Assembly (NCBI RefSeq): GCF_019024325.1
Contig: NZ_JAFNJS010000006.1
Span: 124,001 to 188,000, forward strand
Source: Falsiroseomonas tokyonensis
Lineage (GTDB): Bacteria; Pseudomonadota; Alphaproteobacteria; Acetobacterales; Acetobacteraceae
Length of the DNA stretch: 64,000 nt
Direction: 5' to 3'
Numbering within the stretch: position 1 is the stretch's first letter; each line of letters starts with the position of its first letter. Position numbers and translations under genes: made by a program. This document shows, in pieces, positions 8,102 to 16,443 of the stretch. Below the pieces are notes generated by a model. It ran no database searches and had not been told where the DNA came from. It saw only the letters and a list, made by a program, of their open reading frames with translations.

Positions 8102-9491
8102 GCGGCGTGATCCGCATCGGCAGGGTCTCGCCCGGGCGCAGAGTGAGGCGCGCCACCGGCATCACCTGCGTCCCCGGCGCAAGCTCCAGCCGGAAATGGC
8201 CGGCCAGCGCGGCGAGGCAGATGGTCGCCTCGGCGAGGCCGAGATGCATGCCCGTGCAGATGCGCGGCCCGGTGCTGAAGGGGATATAGGCATGCCGCGG
8301 CGGTTTCGGCGCGCCGGGCAGGAAGCGGTCGGGGATGAAGGCATCCGGCTGGTCCCAGAGGCCGGGCTTGCGGTGCAGCAGCCAGGGGCTGACCAGGATG
8401 ATGGTGCCGCGGCGCACCGGGCGGTCGCCGATCCGGTCCGGCCCCAGCGCCTCCCGCGACAGCAGCGGCACGGGGGGGTAGAGGCGCAGCGTCTCCTCCA
8501 CCACGGCGCGGGTGAAGGGCAGGTTCGGCAGGTCGGCGAGGGTCGCCACGCGGTCGCCCAGCGCGCCGCGCACCTCCTCGACCAGCCGCGCGGCATTGGT
8601 TGGATCCTGGGACAGGATGAACAGCGCCCAGGCCAGGGTATTGGCCGTGGTCTCGTGGCCCGCCATGAACAGCACGATGGCCTCGTTGCGGAAGGCGCGG
8701 CGGTCCATCGGGCGGTCCGTGCCGGGGACTTTCGCTTCCGACATGGCGCGGATCAGCGAGGCCTCGCCGGCATCCTGCCCGTCCAGGATGCCCGCGATCA
8801 GCCCATCCACCACATGGTGGATGCGCCGCGCCGCCTGCCTGACGCCGGGGCTGCGGTAGCGCGGGAACCAGTCCGGCAGGCCGAGCAGCGACAGAAGGTC
8901 GGTCTGGCCGATCAGCGCCTGGTATTCGGCGAAGGCGGCCACCACTTCGCCTGCCGCATCGCGGCCCAGGGCGCGGCCGAAGATGGTGCGGCAGATGATC
9001 TCGGCCGTCAGATGGCCCATCTCGGCCAGCACATCCACGGGGCCAGGCGGCAGGGCGCGCCATTGCGCCTGGCGCTCCGCAGCCGCTTCCGTGATGGCGG
9101 GCGCCAGTTCCGCCAGGCGGGAGACATGGGTGACGGGCGCCACCACGCGGCGCCGCTCGCGCCACAGCGGGCCGTCGCTGACAAACAGCCCGTCGCCCAG
9201 CAGCGGGATCAGCGCATGGCGGTGCTGCGGGCTCTTGCGCTGGAAATTCTCGTGCCGCTCGACGAAGACGTAGTGGACCGAGTCCGGGCTGTTGCAGACC
9301 ACCACATCCCGCAACAGCAGCCGGCTGCCATAGACGTCCCGCTCGAAGGAGGATTTCGCCCAGATGGCGAGCCAGTTCTCCCGCGCCACCTGCAGCATCT
9401 GGCGCAGCGGCAGTCCCCGGTCCGGCCGTGGCGGATAGGGCGGCACATAGGGCGCCAGGGTGGTTGGCGGGGCAGCCGGTTCGATCAGCAT
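8094..9491 (-). CDS. cytochrome P450
   Basis: A soluble bacterial cytochrome P450 of 465 residues. The I-helix oxygen-binding motif AGHETT, the K-helix EETLRL and the heme-ligand loop FSTGPRICTGMHLG (cysteine ligand) are all present and correctly ordered. It would oxidise a hydrophobic substrate using electrons from a ferredoxin/reductase pair that is not encoded here. The size and motif form resemble the CYP102/CYP4-like and fatty-acid type bacterial enzymes more than camphor-type, but the substrate is not certain. It lies 28 bases after the alcohol dehydrogenase gene and overlaps the acyltransferase gene, so the three are probably one transcript. Confidence 0.93.
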   Translation of the reverse strand: MLIEPAAPPTTLAPYVPPYPPRPDRGLPLRQMLQVARENWLAIWAKSSFERDVYGSRLLLRDVVVCNSPDSVHYVFVERHENFQRKSPQHRHALIPLLGDGLFVSDGPLWRERRRVVAPVTHVSRLAELAPAITEAAAERQAQWRALPPGPVDVLAEMGHLTAEIICRTIFGRALGRDAAGEVVAAFAEYQALIGQTDLLSLLGLPDWFPRYRSPGVRQAARRIHHVVDGLIAGILDGQDAGEASLIRAMSEAKVPGTDRPMDRRAFRNEAIVLFMAGHETTANTLAWALFILSQDPTNAARLVEEVRGALGDRVATLADLPNLPFTRAVVEETLRLYPPVPLLSREALGPDRIGDRPVRRGTIILVSPWLLHRKPGLWDQPDAFIPDRFLPGAPKPPRHAYIPFSTGPRICTGMHLGLAEATICLAALAGHFRLELAPGTQVMPVARLTLRPGETLPMRITPLG

Positions 9492-9519
9492 GCCCCGCAG
9501 CTTACATGGCCCTGGCGGG

Positions 9520-10587
9520 CTACGCAGCCTCCGCCGTCAGCACGATGCGGCCGGTCACCTTGCCCTCGCGCAGGCGCTGCAGGGCGCTGTCGGCGTTGCG
9601 CAGCGGCTCCCGCGTCACCGGGATGCCGGGAAGGCCGCCGCCCTGGGCGATCTTCACCAGCTCGCGCAGCTCCTTCGGATTGCCGACATAGCTGCCGCGC
9701 ACGGTCAGCGCGCGCATCGCCATGACCGGCAGCGGCACCGTCAGCTCCCCGCCAAACAGCCCCACCTGGATCAGCGTGCCGCCCTTGGTCAGCGCGTCGA
9801 AGCACATGCGTGCGGTCTGGCTGCCATTCACCAGGTCGATGATCGCCTCCACCGGCCCGCCGCAGAGCGCCACCAGCCGCTGCACCGTGTCGTCCCCGCC
9901 CGGCTGGAAGGTGTCGGAGGCCCCGGCCTCGCGCGCCGCCTCCAGCTTCTCCGCGCTCAGATCGACCGAGACGATGCGCTTGTGGCCCATGGCCTTCAGC
10001 ACCGCGATGGCCTGCAGGCCGAGCCCGCCGGCGCCGACCAGCACGATCGGCACCTCGGGCGGCATCGGCATGATCTTGTTGATGGCGGAGAAGACCGTAA
10101 TGCCGGAACAGGCATAGGTGGCGGCCAGCGCCGGGTCTAGGTCGCCGGGATCGACCAGGTGGCGCGGCTCCGGCACCAGGATGTGCGTGGCGTAGCCACC
10201 ATTCTGGAAGATGCCGAGCGCCTTGCCCTGGAGGCACATATTGTCCTCCTCCGCCCGGCACTTGGCACAGGTGCCGCAGCCGACCCAGGGGAAGACGATG
10301 CGGGTCTGACCCACGGCGAGCCCCTGTCCCTCGGCTTCGGGTCCCCATTTCACCACGCGGCCGACCGTCTCATGCCCCATGGCCAGCGGCAGCTTCACGC
10401 CGCGGTCGCTGAGCTTCATCTTGCCGCGGCTGCCGAGGTCCCATTCGCCTTCCCAGACATGGATGTCGGAATGGCAGACGCCGGCATGGGTGACCTCGAG
10501 CAGCACCTGCTTGCCGGTCGGCTCCGGCGTCGGCAGCTCGATCTCCTGCAGCGGTTGTCCGGCTGCGACGACGGCCCAGGCTTTCAT
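9520..10587 (-). CDS. zinc-dependent alcohol dehydrogenase
   Basis: Medium-chain zinc alcohol dehydrogenase of about 355 residues. Catalytic zinc ligands are Cys38 (HAGVCHSD), His72 (MGHETVG) and the cysteine in TYACSG; the structural zinc cysteines are at 104, 107, 110 and 118 (CGTCAKC then C). The NAD site is VLVGAGGLGLQ. It oxidises an alcohol to an aldehyde in the cytoplasm. The start at 10587 (MKAWAVV) is supported by a GGGGAA ribosome-binding site; the ATG 36 bases upstream adds a non-family leader. Placed between the Bug receptor and the P450, it may oxidise an alcohol made by the P450 (inference). Confidence 0.92.
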   Translation of the reverse strand: MKAWAVVAAGQPLQEIELPTPEPTGKQVLLEVTHAGVCHSDIHVWEGEWDLGSRGKMKLSDRGVKLPLAMGHETVGRVVKWGPEAEGQGLAVGQTRIVFPWVGCGTCAKCRAEEDNMCLQGKALGIFQNGGYATHILVPEPRHLVDPGDLDPALAATYACSGITVFSAINKIMPMPPEVPIVLVGAGGLGLQAIAVLKAMGHKRIVSVDLSAEKLEAAREAGASDTFQPGGDDTVQRLVALCGGPVEAIIDLVNGSQTARMCFDALTKGGTLIQVGLFGGELTVPLPVMAMRALTVRGSYVGNPKELRELVKIAQGGGLPGIPVTREPLRNADSALQRLREGKVTGRIVLTAEAA

Positions 10588-10641
10588 GCGCGCGTTTCCC
10601 CGATTGCGTGCCGGGCATCGCAACAGGGGAAGGCGCTCCGG

Positions 10642-11613
10642 TCAATCCGGGCGTATGCCATTCTCCCGCACCACCTGCCCCCAGGTGGCGATCTGGCGGG
10701 ACAGGAAGGGCGCGAAGGCCGCCTCGCCCTGCGGGTCCAGGTCGATGCCGAGGGCCAGCACGCGCTGGCGCAGCTCGGGAATGGCCAGCGCCTCCCGCAG
10801 CGCCGCCTCCATCCGCTGCTTGATCGGCGCGGGGATGCCGGCGGGGCCGAGAAAACCCCAGAAGGCGCGGGCATCGATGCCCGGCACGCCGGATTCCGCC
10901 AGGGTCGGGATATCCGGCATGGAGGGGGAGCGCGTCGCGCCGGTCTGCGCCAGCGGCACCAGCGCGCCGCTGTCGATATGCGCGCCGATGGCGGGGCGCG
11001 TGGCGATGGGCAGGTCGACCTCCCCCGCCACGGCCGCGACGCCCAGCGGGCCGCCGCCGCGATAGGGCACATGCACCAGCTGCAGCCCGGTGGCCTTGCC
11101 GACCAGGGCCATGGTCAGATGCGCCAGGGACCCGTTGCCGATGGTGCCGTAGGTGACCGTATCCGGCTTCGCCCTGGCCGCCGCCGCCATCTCGCCGAAG
11201 GTCTTGAAGGGCCGCGTGCGGTGCGCGGTCAGCACCATGGGCGCGGTGCCGAAGAGCAGCAGCGGCGTGAGGTCCTTTTCCGTGTCGAAGCCGATATTCG
11301 CGATCAGCGCCGGGTTCACCGCATGGGTGTCGAAGACCAGCACCCAGCTGTTCCCATCCGCCGCGCTGCGCGCCACCGCGGCCGTGCCGATGGCGCCCGA
11401 GGCGCCGGTGCGATTTTCCACCACCACATTGGTGCCGAGGATGCGGTTCAGATGCGGCTGCAGCAGCCGCGCCAGCGCATCCGTGCTGCCACCCGGTGGA
11501 AAGGGCGCCACGATGCGGATCGGGCCGCTGGGCCAGGCGGGCTGCGCGCGCAGCGCCGGCGCGGCCAGCGCGGCGCCGGTCGCAAGCAGCAGGCGGCGCG
11601 AGAGCTGGGACAT
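10642..11613 (-). CDS. Bug/TctC family tripartite tricarboxylate receptor
   Basis: Exported solute receptor of about 323 residues, of the Bug family that feeds TctAB permeases. A Tat-like leader (MSQLSRRLLLATGAALA) ends near ALRAQ, then IRIVAPFPPGGSTDALARLL and PYRGGGP, the two family loops that bind carboxylates. The start at 11613 has a strong GGGAGGA site; the longer frame to 11667 adds a non-signal leader. It is upstream of alcohol dehydrogenase, P450 and acyltransferase genes on the same strand (54-base gap), so it could supply their substrate. No TctA/TctB permease is nearby. Confidence 0.9.
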   Translation of the reverse strand: MSQLSRRLLLATGAALAAPALRAQPAWPSGPIRIVAPFPPGGSTDALARLLQPHLNRILGTNVVVENRTGASGAIGTAAVARSAADGNSWVLVFDTHAVNPALIANIGFDTEKDLTPLLLFGTAPMVLTAHRTRPFKTFGEMAAAARAKPDTVTYGTIGNGSLAHLTMALVGKATGLQLVHVPYRGGGPLGVAAVAGEVDLPIATRPAIGAHIDSGALVPLAQTGATRSPSMPDIPTLAESGVPGIDARAFWGFLGPAGIPAPIKQRMEAALREALAIPELRQRVLALGIDLDPQGEAAFAPFLSRQIATWGQVVRENGIRPD

Positions 11614-11726
11614 GGTTCGATTCCTCCCTGGTCGTTCTTGCCGCGCATTAGGCCGGAGGGCGGCCACCGCCGCAACGCCGCCCTGCCCCGGGCGTTGAAG
11701 GGGCGGACCAGGAAGGAGACTGCGCG

Positions 11727-11975
11727 ATGATCAGGAAGCCCATCGACCTCGCCAAGCCGGCCGCGCCGCAGGAGGGGGGAAGGCTGGCCGGCGAGGATCT
11801 GACCGGCCTGGTCGACGGCCTGACCGGCCATCCCAAGGGCCTGGACCTCCGCGAAGCCGAGGAAGGCGCCGCCGCCGCCGACGCCGCCGAGGCCGCGGAA
11901 ATGACGGAGGAGGAGCGCGAGGCGGCCGAGGAGGCGGAGGCCCGCCCCAACCTCGGCTTCACCCCGCGGCGCTGA
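11727..11975 (+). CDS. small acidic hypothetical protein
   Basis: An 82-residue, very acidic protein: MIRKPIDLAKPAAPQEGG, then a run rich in Ala and Glu (about 40-72) that should form a charged helix, then a short basic tail. No family is recognised. A strong ribosome-binding site (AAGGAGA at 11713-11719) ahead of the ATG supports expression. It is divergent from the Bug receptor gene and its last 17 bases overlap the convergent hydrolase gene. Confidence 0.6.
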   Translation: MIRKPIDLAKPAAPQEGGRLAGEDLTGLVDGLTGHPKGLDLREAEEGAAAADAAEAAEMTEEEREAAEEAEARPNLGFTPRR

Positions 11976-12810
11976 CGGCGATCTCCGCCGCGCGTCGCGC
12001 CATGCCGCCATTGTCATGGCCGACGCCCGGCACCGTCTCCAGCCGCCAGCGGAAGGGCATTTCGAGCCGCCAGGCCTCGGCACGGGCGGTGGCGTAGAAG
12101 TTCAGGCCGCGCGCCAGGCGGTGCGGTCCCTGGGCGATGGCGCCGGGCTGGCGCGGCAGGGAGGGATGGCGCGGATCGGCGTCATCGGCCCCGAGCAGCA
12201 CGGTGACGGGGCGCGCGAAGGCGGCCTGCAGCCGCGCCTCCGGCACGTCGAGCCCGCCAAGTCCGAAGGGGAAGGCCACGTCGCGCACCGGCATGGTGTA
12301 GGAGCCGGCATTGGCGGTGATGATCGCCTCCGCCCGGCTGGCCTCGGCCAGCAGCAGGTAGCGATGGACGAATTGCGCGCCGGCGGAATGGCCGAACAGC
12401 GTGTAGCCGGCGCGCACGGCGCCGGTGCGCGCGCGCACCGCGTCCCAGATCCGGTCGATCAGCCCGAAGGTCCAGGCCTCCGGCGCGTTCGGACGGAGAT
12501 CCTCGGAGACCACATTGCCCCAGTTGTAGGAGGCGACGGTGGGGAACAGCGCGCGGGAAAATTCGGGCGCGACCAGCAGCAGGTTGGCGGCCTCCGCCTG
12601 CGGCGCCCATTCGGCCAAATAGCGATCGGCGTCGCGCCGCAGGCCGTGCAGGACGATGATGGCGCGGCCATCGGGGCGCCAGTTCGCGGGCCGGTGCAGG
12701 AAGACGCGCAGGCCGGCGGGGTCCGGCAGTTCGAAGATGGTCTGGGCCCGTGCCGCGCGCGGCAGCGCCGCCAGCGCACCCAGGGCGATCAGTCCGCGGC
12801 GATCCAGCAT
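11959..12810 (-). CDS. exported alpha/beta hydrolase
   Basis: A 283-residue alpha/beta hydrolase with a Tat-like leader (MLDRRGLIALGALAALPRAA, cut near ARAQ). The nucleophile elbow is FGHSAGAQ, an oxyanion-type HGL lies in IIVLHGLRRDADRY, and the late GVGHDNGG supplies the probable catalytic histidine. The fold and length recall esterase/PHB-depolymerase-like proteins that act in the periplasm on esters. The exact substrate is unknown. It is monocistronic and convergent with the small acidic gene. Confidence 0.82.
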   Translation of the reverse strand: MLDRRGLIALGALAALPRAARAQTIFELPDPAGLRVFLHRPANWRPDGRAIIVLHGLRRDADRYLAEWAPQAEAANLLLVAPEFSRALFPTVASYNWGNVVSEDLRPNAPEAWTFGLIDRIWDAVRARTGAVRAGYTLFGHSAGAQFVHRYLLLAEASRAEAIITANAGSYTMPVRDVAFPFGLGGLDVPEARLQAAFARPVTVLLGADDADPRHPSLPRQPGAIAQGPHRLARGLNFYATARAEAWRLEMPFRWRLETVPGVGHDNGGMARRAAEIAVSAAG

Positions 12811-12867
12811 GATGGTCCTCCCTGCCGGCGCAGCATCCGCGCGCCGGCAGGGCGATTCAAGCGGAAG

Positions 12868-14040
12868 TCAGACCGGCCGCGGCGCGGGCGGCGGCGGCTT
12901 CGCTGCCTTCAGCGCGCGGCGGATGTCGCCCTCCAGCTTTTCCAACTCCTCCGCCGCGCGCAGGCGCTGGCCGCGGGCCTCGTCGGCGATGCGGAGGCTG
13001 TCCTCGATGGTGGAGACCAGCGCGGCATTGGCCTTCTGCACGGCGGCGAGGTCGAAGACGCCGCGCTCCAGCTCCGTGCGGGCTTCCAGGTTGCCGCGGC
13101 GCAGGGTCTCGGCATTGGCGGTCAGCAGCTGGTTGGTCAGGTCGGTGGCGGCCTTCACCGCCTGGCCAGCCTCCCGCATCCGGTGGATCGCGAGCGCCTG
13201 GGCCAGCTGCTGGCGCCAGAGCGGCACCGTGTTCGCCAGCACCGAATGGATCTTGCTGGCCAGCGCCTTGTCGTTTTCCTGGATCAGCCGGATGGATGGC
13301 AGCGCCTGCATCGCCACCTGGCGGGTCAGCCGCAGGTCGTGCACGCGGCGGTCCAGCTCGTCCCGCGCGCTGCGCAGGTCCCGCAGCTTCTGCGGCGCCA
13401 GGTCGTCGGTGGCGGTGGCGACCGCGGCTTCCATGGCCGGGATCGATTCCGTATCCGTCCGGCGCAGCACTTCCTCGCCCGCCTGCACATGGGTGCCCAG
13501 GGCGTGGAACCATTCGAGCGTCGCCTGGTACAGCCGCTCCAGCCGCTCCACGTCCTCCAGCAACCGGGTGCGGTGAGTATCGAGCTTGTCGCCGATGCCC
13601 TCGATCTGGCCCTTCACCGTCTCATAGCGGCCGATGATCTCGGTCACCTCGGCGCCCGCCTTGGTGAACATCCGGGCCAGGAAGCCGGGGCGCTCATCCA
13701 GCTTGGTGACGTCGAAGCCGCGCAGCGTCTGCAGCAGGGAAGCGAGCGTGCGGCCCGCCTCCCCCGTCTCCTGGTTGCGGGCGCCTTCCAGCATGGCGTC
13801 CGCCGCGGCCTGGGCCTGGGTCTGGGTCTGCTGGCCGAATCGCAAGATCGAGCCGGGGTCGGAGAGGTCGATCTGCTGCGCCAGTTCGCTGAGCAACGCC
13901 TCCGGCACCGCGGCACGCGCCGGCGCGGCTTCGGACAAGTCGCGCTCCGCCGCGGCCTGCGCGGCGGCCACCGGATTGGCAGCCGGCGCGGCAGGGGGCG
14001 CGCCGTAGGGTTTTGGGCTGTTCGGCTTGGTCGTGCTCAT
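12868..14040 (-). CDS. TelA family toxic anion resistance protein
   Basis: A 390-residue TelA protein. After an Ala/Pro-rich N-terminus (to about 45), the sequence is long helical coiled coil: ERLERLYQATLEWFHALG, then RDLRSARDELDRRVHDLR and TVPLWRQQLAQALAI, the conserved family core. TelA proteins are cytosolic and linked to tellurite and cell-envelope antimicrobial resistance; the mechanism is not established. It overlaps the XpaC-like gene by four bases (ATGA) and the pairing of telA with xpaC-like genes is common. The window contains no other tellurite genes. Confidence 0.9.
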   Translation of the reverse strand: MSTTKPNSPKPYGAPPAAPAANPVAAAQAAAERDLSEAAPARAAVPEALLSELAQQIDLSDPGSILRFGQQTQTQAQAAADAMLEGARNQETGEAGRTLASLLQTLRGFDVTKLDERPGFLARMFTKAGAEVTEIIGRYETVKGQIEGIGDKLDTHRTRLLEDVERLERLYQATLEWFHALGTHVQAGEEVLRRTDTESIPAMEAAVATATDDLAPQKLRDLRSARDELDRRVHDLRLTRQVAMQALPSIRLIQENDKALASKIHSVLANTVPLWRQQLAQALAIHRMREAGQAVKAATDLTNQLLTANAETLRRGNLEARTELERGVFDLAAVQKANAALVSTIEDSLRIADEARGQRLRAAEELEKLEGDIRRALKAAKPPPPAPRPV

Positions 14041-14813
14041 GCGTAACCCTCCTGGCGCAGCCTTTCGGCCAGCACCTTCACCTGGATATCCAGCGCGACG
14101 CTTTCCTCGGCCCGCAGCTTCGTGCGCAGTTCGTCGGCCGCGGTCTGCATATCGGCCAGCAATTGTGGCAGGCTGGCGGGCGGCTCGGCGCCGGCATGCA
14201 GGCGCTGGGCGATTCGTTCCAGGCCATCGAGATGCACGGCCAGGAAGCGGCGGGCCAGCGGCAGGCGGTCCGGGCGGGCATCGAGATCGTCCAGCACCGC
14301 ATCCATCGCCTGGGCGATGCCGGCCATGCGCGGCTCCGCGCTGATCCGCGCCAGCCGGGCGCGGGCTTCCTCCAGCGGGCCGGGCGGGGGCGGCGGCGCG
14401 GCGGGGGCGGGCGGGTCCACCTCGACCTGCGCGCCGTCATACATCAGCCGCGTGCCGAGCCAGGCGCCGGCGGCCAGCAGCAGGGCGATGGGCACGCCGG
14501 TATTGGCGCCCATCCCGGCGACGAGACCGGTGGCGACGGCGGTCAGCACCGCGGCTCGGCGCGTATCGCCGCGCCGGCCGCGGCGCAGCGTGCGCACGGC
14601 CAGGATCGGCAGCAGGATGCCGAGGCCGGCGGCGACCAGGCCGCGCGTATTCCCGCGCACCACCTCCACCACCACGTCGAACAGCAGCGGCCAGGTGAAG
14701 AGCGGCAGCAGCAGTCCGCGCGTGCCGTTCCGGAAATGGCTGAAGGCGCCCTCGGCCCGGGCGCGCGCGCCGCGCCAAGGGTCGTTCTGCCAGAGCCCGC
14801 GATCCTCCGCCAT
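14037..14813 (-). CDS. XpaC-like 5-bromo-4-chloroindolyl phosphate hydrolysis family protein
   Basis: A protein of about 258 residues. The N-terminal part has two to three hydrophobic stretches (LLLPLFTWPLLFDVVVEVV, then GLVAAGLGILLPILAV and VPIALLLAAGAWLGT), followed by a Pro-rich linker (about 140-150) and a helical C-terminal half with conserved MAGIAQAMDAVLDDLDA-like sequence. This matches the XpaC family, named after hydrolysis of a chromogenic phosphate but of unclear role. Its start overlaps the stop of the small membrane ORF (TGATG), and its end overlaps telA, so three genes are translationally coupled. The upstream frame to 15224 has no coding signature. Confidence 0.75.
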   Translation of the reverse strand: MAEDRGLWQNDPWRGARARAEGAFSHFRNGTRGLLLPLFTWPLLFDVVVEVVRGNTRGLVAAGLGILLPILAVRTLRRGRRGDTRRAAVLTAVATGLVAGMGANTGVPIALLLAAGAWLGTRLMYDGAQVEVDPPAPAAPPPPPGPLEEARARLARISAEPRMAGIAQAMDAVLDDLDARPDRLPLARRFLAVHLDGLERIAQRLHAGAEPPASLPQLLADMQTAADELRTKLRAEESVALDIQVKVLAERLRQEGYA

Positions 14814-14932
14814 CAGCGGAACAGCGCCAGCGCGCTGGCCAGCCAAAGGCTGAGCGTCAGCAGCCAGAAGCCGGCGACGCGCCGCGCGGGCGCCGGCAGG
14901 GTGGGCAGCAGGATCTTCGGGGGTCGGGCCAT
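14813..14932 (-). CDS. 39-residue membrane peptide upstream of xpaC-telA
   Basis: A 39-codon ORF: a basic, proline-rich start (MARPPKILLPTLPAPARR) and one transmembrane segment (VAGFWLLTLSLWLASALALF) ending in arginine. Its stop overlaps the xpaC start as TGATG, which is typical of coupled real genes, and third codon positions are nearly all G/C. It is too short for standard ORF thresholds. It may anchor or regulate the TelA/XpaC pair. I do not recognise a family. Confidence 0.55.
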   Translation of the reverse strand: MARPPKILLPTLPAPARRVAGFWLLTLSLWLASALALFR

Positions 14933-15111
14933 GGCGCCCCATCAGATCGCCGCGCGGTGGCGCCGGATCAAGGGCTGCGGCCCGAGCAGCCCCCGCCGCA
15001 CGCCAAAAGTTCAGCACGCGTCTCCACCATGCCGGAATGTTGAGACGGCGCAGCGGGTCCGGACGCCGCTTCTGGCGTTGCCTGCACCCCAAGATTTGGA
15101 GACGCAGGCCC

Positions 15112-15552
15112 ATGGCGACCTGGACGATCGAGGATCTGGCCAAGGCCATGGGCCGGATCGACTTCACGATGCTCACCACCCGGACCGAGGGCGGCGCCTT
15201 GGCCACGCGGCCGATGAGCAACAATGGCGAGGTCGAGTACCGCGGCGATTCCTTCTATTTCAGCTGGGACAGCGCGCGCCTGGTACGTGATATCGAGGCC
15301 GATCCCATGGTTGGCCTGTCCTTCCAGGGCCAGAGCATCGCCGGGCTGCTCGGCAAGCCGCCGCTCTTCGTGGCGGTACAGGGCAAGGGCCGCATCATCC
15401 GGGACAGGGCCGCGTTCGCCGAACACTGGTCGGAGGACCTGGACCGCTGGTTCCCGCAGGGCATCGAGACGCCAGGGGTCGCCATGATCCATGTCCGCGC
15501 CACACGCATCCATTATTGGGACGGCGAGGATCAGGGCGAGATCACGCCCTGA
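15112..15552 (+). CDS. pyridoxamine 5'-phosphate oxidase-fold protein
   Basis: A protein of about 146 residues of the PPOX split-barrel flavin/F420-binding family, of the general-stress (GS26) type. Family segments are IDFTMLTTRTEGGALATRPM, FYFSWDSARLVRDIEADP and VAVQGKGRIIRD. Such proteins bind FMN, F420 or heme and reduce small molecules in the cytoplasm. The start at 15112 has GGAG about ten bases upstream; the longer frame from 15037 is antisense-like. It is divergent from the xpaC operon and convergent with the Dpp operon. The cofactor and substrate are unknown. Confidence 0.82.
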   Translation: MATWTIEDLAKAMGRIDFTMLTTRTEGGALATRPMSNNGEVEYRGDSFYFSWDSARLVRDIEADPMVGLSFQGQSIAGLLGKPPLFVAVQGKGRIIRDRAAFAEHWSEDLDRWFPQGIETPGVAMIHVRATRIHYWDGEDQGEITP

Positions 15553-15561
15553 TCCGGCGCC

Positions 15562-16443
15562 TCATTTCCGGTCGGCGCGGGGGTCCAGCGCGTCGCGCAG
15601 CCCATCGCCCATCAGGTTGAAGGCGAGCACCACCACGAAGATGGCGGCCCCCGGCGCGATGGCCAGCCAGGGCGCCGTTTCCAGGAAGCGCTGCGCGCTG
15701 TTCAGCATGGAGCCCCAGGAGGGCGCCGGCGGCTGCTGGCCGAGGCCGAGGAAGCTCAGCGAGGCCTCGGCGATGATCGCCTCCGCGATCGAGAGCGTGG
15801 ACTGCACCAGCAGCGGCGGGATGATGTTGGGCAGGACGTGCACGAAGGCGGTGCGCCAGGGCGGGTTGCCGAGGCTGCGCGCCGCCTCCACCCAATCGGT
15901 GGATTTCGCATCCAGCGCCATGCCGCGCGACAGCCGCACGAAGATCGGGCTGGCGGTGATGGCGATGGCCAGCATGGCGTTTTCGAGCGCCGGGCCCAGG
16001 AAGGCCGCGAGTGCGATGGCCAGGATCAGGAACGGGATCGACAGCATCGCATCCGCGACGCGGGAGATCAGCGCATCCACCCAGCCGCCCGCCAGCCCCG
16101 CCAGCAGGCCAAGCGGCACGCCGATCAGCACCGCGCCGACGACGGAGACCACGCCCGCCATCAGCGAGGCGCGCGCGCCCCAGATGACGCGGGACAGCAC
16201 GTCGCGGCCATTCTCATCCGTGCCGAACCAGTAGAGTTCGGAGGGCGGGCGGCGGATGCGGGACCAGCTGGTCTCGATCGGGTCGTAGGGCGCGATCCAG
16301 GGGGCGAGGATCGCCACCAGCACGAAGGTGAGCACCACGAGGAAGCCGGCCAGCGCCAGGCGGTGGCGGAGGAAGCGGCGGATGGCGCGGCGCGTCGGGC
16401 TTTCGCCGCGCGCCAGAACCGCGGGGGCTGCCGTCGCGCTCAT
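15562..16443 (-). CDS. peptide ABC transporter permease (DppC-like)
   Basis: Inner-membrane permease of about 293 residues of the DppC/OppC type. It has six hydrophobic segments, an N-terminal OppC_N extension (about residues 15-60) and the EAA loop DWVEAARSLGNPPWR that contacts the ATPases. It starts at 16443, overlapping the dppB-like stop by four bases, and is last in the operon DUF1028-dppD-dppF-dppA-dppB-dppC. It forms the translocation channel with DppB for di/oligopeptides or related ligands. Confidence 0.92.
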   Translation of the reverse strand: MSATAAPAVLARGESPTRRAIRRFLRHRLALAGFLVVLTFVLVAILAPWIAPYDPIETSWSRIRRPPSELYWFGTDENGRDVLSRVIWGARASLMAGVVSVVGAVLIGVPLGLLAGLAGGWVDALISRVADAMLSIPFLILAIALAAFLGPALENAMLAIAITASPIFVRLSRGMALDAKSTDWVEAARSLGNPPWRTAFVHVLPNIIPPLLVQSTLSIAEAIIAEASLSFLGLGQQPPAPSWGSMLNSAQRFLETAPWLAIAPGAAIFVVVLAFNLMGDGLRDALDPRADRK

